NCBI GenBank assembly: GCA_017882455.1
Contig: JADGPL010000003.1
Coordinates: 124,001-188,000, forward strand
Source: Solirubrobacteraceae bacterium
GTDB lineage: Bacteria; Actinomycetota; Thermoleophilia; Solirubrobacterales; Solirubrobacteraceae
Reading direction: 5' to 3'
DNA length: 64,000 nt
Of the stretch, positions 59,990 through 64,000 are shown piece by piece; position 1 is the stretch's first letter, and every line of letters starts with the position of its first letter. Below the pieces are notes generated by a model. It saw only the letters and a program-made list of their open reading frames with translations. It did not search any database and had not been told where the DNA came from. A program made the translations under genes and the position numbers.

Positions 59990-60970
59990 CTAGATCGCGC
60001 TCGTGCGATCGGAGGGCCGGCCGTCCGCGTCCGGCTCGGGAGCCCGCGAGGGGGTTGCCGCGGGCTCCATCCGCGAGAACACCGCGTGCCAGGGCAGCTG
60101 CAGGAGGGCCGTGAGGCGCGAGCCTCCCGCCGGACGCTCGGGCTGAGCTTTCAGGGCAACCACATCGGAGCCGATCAGCCGGTTGCCGCGCAGCGGCAGG
60201 CCGGTGCTGAGCCTTGACAGGTCCGGAATGTCGGCCGGAGAGCCGAGGCGGGCGAGAATGTCACGCAGCACGCCCTCGGGGTCCGCGACGAAGTCCTCGT
60301 GGCGCAGGAACATGCGCCGCTGTCGAGACTGGCGCAGGAAGACCGCCACGGACAGCAGGTGCGTGAGCCACAGGTCGGCGTTCGTGGCGAGCGTGAGCAG
60401 CAGGCGTCGGCGCAGATCGCGCCCGTTCAGGTTGCGGGCAAAGGACGCAACGACGCTCCGCGGGTCGCGCACCAGGAAGATCAGATAGAGATCGATCTCG
60501 CCGATGCGCTGCAGCTCGCGGGCGCGCAGCGGGAAGTGCGCGGTGTCGATGACGTAGGACACGTCCGCTGTGCGGGCGATCGCCCGGTAGAGATCGGCGG
60601 TGACGCGAAGATATCGTGGGCGCAGCCGCCGCCTCACCCCTGGGCGGTGGAGCCGAAGGACCGCACGAGAGCGCTCGAGGTTGCGATGGCACTCGTTGCC
60701 GAAGAGGTCCTCACCGCCCACCTGCTCGCGCACGGCGCTCCAGAACCTCGTCCGCTCCGACCCGCCCAACGTCGCGACACCGGACCTTGTCAGCCAGTTG
60801 TCAAGCTCACCCGCATAGAAGAAGTCGGCACAGTTCCCCAGCGCGATTCCGAGAATCGTGCTGCCGCTGCGCCCCGAGCCCATGACATACACGACCTTCG
60901 GCCTCTCCGGGTTTCCCGGAGGTGAAGGGTCCAGAGGTGAAGAGTCAGATGAGCTCGGCGGCTCCGCCAT
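59990..60970 (-). CDS. Sulfotransferase family protein
   Basis: 326 residues from ATG 60970; the frame to 61213 is Arg-rich and rejected. KVVYVMGSGRSGSTILGIAL is the phosphosulfate loop; LYLIFLVRDPRSVVASFARN is the 3'-phosphate site; FLRHEDFVADPEGVLRDILA follows. Likely PAPS dependent. First gene of the minus-strand run; divergent from the GT4 gene at 61067. Confidence 0.85.
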   Translation of the reverse strand: MAEPPSSSDSSPLDPSPPGNPERPKVVYVMGSGRSGSTILGIALGNCADFFYAGELDNWLTRSGVATLGGSERTRFWSAVREQVGGEDLFGNECHRNLERSRAVLRLHRPGVRRRLRPRYLRVTADLYRAIARTADVSYVIDTAHFPLRARELQRIGEIDLYLIFLVRDPRSVVASFARNLNGRDLRRRLLLTLATNADLWLTHLLSVAVFLRQSRQRRMFLRHEDFVADPEGVLRDILARLGSPADIPDLSRLSTGLPLRGNRLIGSDVVALKAQPERPAGGSRLTALLQLPWHAVFSRMEPAATPSRAPEPDADGRPSDRTSAI

Positions 60971-61066
60971 GCGCCGCAGTCTTGCAGATCGCCGTGGGGC
61001 TCGAGCGGCTCGGAAAAGCCTGCCCGGCGGCCCGGGGTCGCGGCGACGGATATCATCGACCTCCGG

Positions 61067-62296
61067 ATGATAACCACCGACGGTCAGCTCTTGACCACCC
61101 CTGCACCCGACTCGATGACACCGCGATCGGTGCTGCTCGTCACACCCATATGGACGAGGAACGGCGGGGTGGCGACTCATGTTCAGGTGAGCGCGACCGC
61201 ACTTGCCCGTCACGGTTTGAATGTGAAAGTGCTGGTGGCCCGGATCGAATCCGATGAGCGCCCGCCGGGGGTGAGCGTGTCACATAGTCCGGAGCTGTTG
61301 AACCCGGCGGCTGCGATGAGTGAGCGTCTCGGTGAAGCTCTTTCACTCGAGCCGGATGTGATTCACCTCCACGAGCTCGAGGATCCCGAGATGGTTCGCG
61401 TGATGCGCGAGCAGGCGCCGGTGCTGATCAGCGTACATGGTTACAGCGCGTGCCCATCCGGTCTCTACTACTTCCAGCCGGGACATGAATGCACACGCTC
61501 CCACGGCCCGGGGTGCGTGCCGAACCTCCTGCTTCGCGGCTGTGCGCACAGGCGCGATCCAACGAGGCTGCCCGCGGCCTACAGGAGATCTGGACGCGGG
61601 CTGCAGGCGCTGAAGGCCGCTGACGTGACGATCTCCTACTCCAGCTCCGTGGAGCGTCATCTGGCGGCCAACGGCGTGACCCGGCGCAGCCGGGTGCCGC
61701 TCCTCGCCACGACCACGCCGAAGCTCGGCACGGGACACAGCTCGCGCAGGCGCGTCGTGTTCGCCGGTCGCATCGTCGCGGCAAAGGGGCTCGAGACGCT
61801 GATCCGCGCCGCCCGCGAGGTCGACGGCGAGTTCGTCGTATGCGGGGACGGGTGGCAGCTGGGAGCGATGCGCAAGCTCGTCGAGCGCCTGGGCCTGGAG
61901 GGGCGGGTGCGCTTCGAGGGATGGCTTCCCGCGGAGCTGCTCGCCGAGGAGCTCGCGGAAGCGTCGATCGTGGTCGTCCCGTCGCTTTGGCCAGAGCCGT
62001 TCGGGCTGGTAGGGATCGAGGCATTCTCGGCTGGGCGCCCGGTGATCGCGAGCGCCACCGGTGGGATCGGCGACTGGCTCGAGGACGGCGTCAGCGGAGT
62101 GTCCGTCCCGCCTGGAGACGTCTCCGCGCTGGCACGGGCGCTCGATCGACTGCTCGCCGACCCGGAGCGCCAGCAAGCGATGGGCATGGCCGGCCAGCGG
62201 ACTGTCGCCGCCCGCTTTTCACCGGAGCGCCACGTGGAGGCGCTCCTCGGCGCCTACGCGAGCGCTCGCGCCGTGCGCGACCGGTGTCGGGCGTGA
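61067..62296 (+). CDS. GT4 glycosyltransferase with Cys-rich insert
   Basis: 409 residues from ATG 61067; ATG 61115 (MTPRSVLLVTPIWTRNGGVA) is a good alternative because the first ATG sits in a TATCATC-N8-GATGATA hairpin (61051-61072) that may be promoter DNA. GT-B fold with VVFAGRIVAAKGLETLIRAA and E-x7-E in PEPFGLVGIEAFSAGRPVIA. Residues 127-160 hold four Cys (SACPSG, HECTRSHGPGC, RGC), a possible metal site known in some GT4 subfamilies. Stop overlaps the next start by 4 bases. Confidence 0.9.
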   Translation: MITTDGQLLTTPAPDSMTPRSVLLVTPIWTRNGGVATHVQVSATALARHGLNVKVLVARIESDERPPGVSVSHSPELLNPAAAMSERLGEALSLEPDVIHLHELEDPEMVRVMREQAPVLISVHGYSACPSGLYYFQPGHECTRSHGPGCVPNLLLRGCAHRRDPTRLPAAYRRSGRGLQALKAADVTISYSSSVERHLAANGVTRRSRVPLLATTTPKLGTGHSSRRRVVFAGRIVAAKGLETLIRAAREVDGEFVVCGDGWQLGAMRKLVERLGLEGRVRFEGWLPAELLAEELAEASIVVVPSLWPEPFGLVGIEAFSAGRPVIASATGGIGDWLEDGVSGVSVPPGDVSALARALDRLLADPERQQAMGMAGQRTVAARFSPERHVEALLGAYASARAVRDRCRA

Positions 62297-63465
62297 TCCG
62301 AGCAGAGGCGGTCATGGGCGCACGTCACTCTGCGCGCCGCACGCAGCTCGCGTCCGTGCGCGGCCTGATCGCCCTGGACTCAGGCCGCCCGCGGCGGCGG
62401 CCCGCGGCCTGGAGCGGGGATCGCCACCGTACCCCCGGCGAGCCGCCAAGCGGGGTGTTCGTGGCCGTCTCGCATTGGTGCAGTCCTGCAGACTCGCCTG
62501 TCGTGGGCTCATCATCGAAGTCGCCACGCCTCTCGCGCATCCTGCTTGAATGCGTGGAGAGCCTGCTCGGCCTCGACGTCGATCGCGTGGTGGTGGCGAT
62601 CGTGACGAACGAGCCGCAGCAGACGGCCGAGAACCTCTCCACCGGCCTCGCCGCCAATGACAGCGAGGCACGCGTGAGTGTCCTTCCCAGCCTCGCCTCA
62701 TTCGAGCGCCCCCGCACCGAGCCCCGGCAGGTCATGGCCATTGGCTGGCACCCCGGCCTCATCCGCAGACACGGCTTCTATCTGACGTGGGCGCACAAGT
62801 CACTGTTCGCGCGTGCCCTCGGCGACGCCGGGCTCTCGCACTTCGTCTACCTCGAGGACGACATTCGCTTCAACCGCGAGTCCCTCACCTACTGGTGCCG
62901 CTTCCGGGAGCCGCTCGCCGCCCATGGGCTGCTGCCCGGCTTCGTGCGCTACGAGACACTGGACGGAGCTCGCTACGTCGTCGATCAGAAGCGGCGCCAG
63001 AGCGTCGGTCGATCGGCGGGTGCAGGCACCATTTCCACCTCCGAGCTCGACCGCTCCGAACCCGAGCTTCGATTCGTAAGCCTCGAGAACCCATATCAGG
63101 GGATGTACGTGCTCGATCGTGAGCTGGCGGTCGCGCACCTCTCGCGCTCGCCGGCGCGCTCGCCGCTGCTCAGCCGAGGGATCAGATGGCCAACCGGCGT
63201 CCAGGAGCGGGCGGCGATCGTCCGGGAGCGGGCGGCGATGGGGCCGATCTTCGACCAGGTGCCGGCGGGCTTCGGGTCGCGAAACGTCGTGCCGGTCCAC
63301 ACGCCGCGACCGGGGGAGCATCGCCTCGATTCGGCGTGCCTGGTGGAGCACCTCACGGGAAACTACTCGCGCTCGGACAGCCCCTTTGGGAAGATCCGAG
63401 TCGAGGAGCTGTTCCTTGCCGCAGGCGATGATCCTCGAGCGGTCGGGAGCTCGCCGCGGCAGTAG
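62293..63465 (+). CDS. Glycosyltransferase-like protein, family unclear
   Basis: 390 residues from GTG 62293 (GTGA overlap with the GT4 gene); ATG 62314 possible. VFVAVSHWCSP starts the first strand, VDRVVVAIVTNEP the second, and LSHFVYLEDDIRFNRESLTY carries an EDD motif like that of GT-A enzymes. NPYQGMYVLDRELAVAHL and a late PRPGEHRLDSACLVEHLTGN are further conserved-looking parts. The first 50 residues are Arg-rich and may be untranslated. 3' end overlaps the convergent FkbM gene by 103 bases. Confidence 0.6.
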   Translation: MIRAEAVMGARHSARRTQLASVRGLIALDSGRPRRRPAAWSGDRHRTPGEPPSGVFVAVSHWCSPADSPVVGSSSKSPRLSRILLECVESLLGLDVDRVVVAIVTNEPQQTAENLSTGLAANDSEARVSVLPSLASFERPRTEPRQVMAIGWHPGLIRRHGFYLTWAHKSLFARALGDAGLSHFVYLEDDIRFNRESLTYWCRFREPLAAHGLLPGFVRYETLDGARYVVDQKRRQSVGRSAGAGTISTSELDRSEPELRFVSLENPYQGMYVLDRELAVAHLSRSPARSPLLSRGIRWPTGVQERAAIVRERAAMGPIFDQVPAGFGSRNVVPVHTPRPGEHRLDSACLVEHLTGNYSRSDSPFGKIRVEELFLAAGDDPRAVGSSPRQ

Positions 63466-64000
63466 AGCAGGTTCGCGTATTCCCGCGGATTCACCCACGA
63501 GCCCGAAAGCGGAGCGGACCGGCCAGCCAGGACCGCGCGCGGCAGGTGCGCGCGGTAGCCGCGCTCGGTCAAGAAGGCGTGCACATCCCATGCTCCCAGC
63601 TCCTGGGTTCCCACGAGCTCGCTGTTGAACTCGATGAGCATCCATGGCGAGAAGCGGTTGAGCGTCTGCTCTCCCCCACGCAGCACTTCGAGCTCGTATC
63701 CCTCCACGTCGATCTTCACTCCCGTCACGGTCTGAGAGCCATCGAGCATGACGTCAAGCGTCGTGGTCGTGACCGCGGCGCGGCTGGCGCCCTGACGGGG
63801 ATCGACGTGCATGACATTGTGGGCATCGCCGGTGAGGAGCACCTCGAGGCCACACTCGGCCGCCAGGGCATTCTCAAACAGGCGAGCGCGGTCGCCGAGA
63901 TCGTTCAACGCACAGTTCTCCCGCAGCCGCGCGAACGTGCTGGCGACGGGCTCACACGCGAACACCGTCCCGGCCGGCCCGACGAGCTCGGCGCCACACA
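63363..64000 (-). CDS. FkbM family methyltransferase (3), N-terminus beyond the window
   Basis: At least 211 residues; the frame is still open at base 64000 (reads GAELVGPAGTVFACEPVAST there, a mid-domain FkbM text), so the GTG at 63965 is not the true start. VTTTTLDVMLDGS, VTGVKIDVEGYELEVLRGGE and WMLIEFNSELVG are family motifs. The final 30 residues (after LLYCRGELPTARGS) are basic and Ser-rich and lie antisense to the end of the preceding gene, an unusually long 103-base overlap. Confidence 0.88.
   Translation of the reverse strand, partial: CGAELVGPAGTVFACEPVASTFARLRENCALNDLGDRARLFENALAAECGLEVLLTGDAHNVMHVDPRQGASRAAVTTTTLDVMLDGSQTVTGVKIDVEGYELEVLRGGEQTLNRFSPWMLIEFNSELVGTQELGAWDVHAFLTERGYRAHLPRAVLAGRSAPLSGSWVNPREYANLLYCRGELPTARGSSPAARNSSSTRIFPKGLSERE

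Noticed and set aside
1-64000. tRNA, rRNA, CRISPR array, prophage or insertion sequence
   Set aside because: I looked for T-loop motifs, regularly spaced repeats, integrases and transposases in the gaps and found none.

Overview
The window is GC-rich DNA from an actinobacterium. The gene set (OpcA-dependent pentose phosphate operon, EgtB/EgtD, an MptB-like mannosyltransferase, a c-di-AMP riboswitch before an RlpA-like protein) together with PilT and many GTG/TTG starts suggests class Thermoleophilia, probably Solirubrobacterales. That placement is inference from content; no rRNA gene is present to confirm it. Nearly every base is coding. There are no tRNA or rRNA genes, CRISPR arrays, insertion sequences or phage genes.

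Layout. 1-16 kb: housekeeping and cell-biology genes, namely a truncated gamma-glutamyltransferase, a ParA-FtsZ pair with an unusually long FtsZ N-terminus, an ArsA-like ATPase, an HxlR regulator, PilT, the principal sigma factor, a riboswitch-RlpA unit, a degenerate GGDEF protein and several methyltransferases. Repeated palindromic units lie after ftsZ and after the sigma gene. 16-24 kb: glpX divergent from a tightly overlapping sugar-phosphate operon (pgi-gnd-zwf-opcA-pgl-histidine phosphatase) that makes NADPH and pentoses. 24-31 kb: ergothioneine genes egtB-egtD, then beta-oxidation type enzymes (short-chain dehydrogenase, thiolase, acyl-CoA dehydrogenase). 31-39 kb: rhodanese, cupin, ribosome rescue factor ArfB, a VapBC toxin-antitoxin pair, envelope glycosyltransferase, cold shock protein, RibD-like reductase, MscS channel, UppP and a chromate transporter. 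39-47 kb: a PHP-glycosyltransferase fusion, a DUF2334 deacetylase-like protein, and an operon of three zinc-ribbon proteins.

47-64 kb is the most distinctive part: CysD and a CysN-CysC fusion (complete route from sulfate to PAPS) beside two PAPS-type sulfotransferases, five glycosyltransferase genes (one a double GT4), three FkbM methyltransferases and a secreted glycosidase-like protein. Read together, this looks like a locus for making a sulfated and methylated surface polysaccharide or glycolipid. The product is not known from sequence. The locus runs off the right edge of the window.
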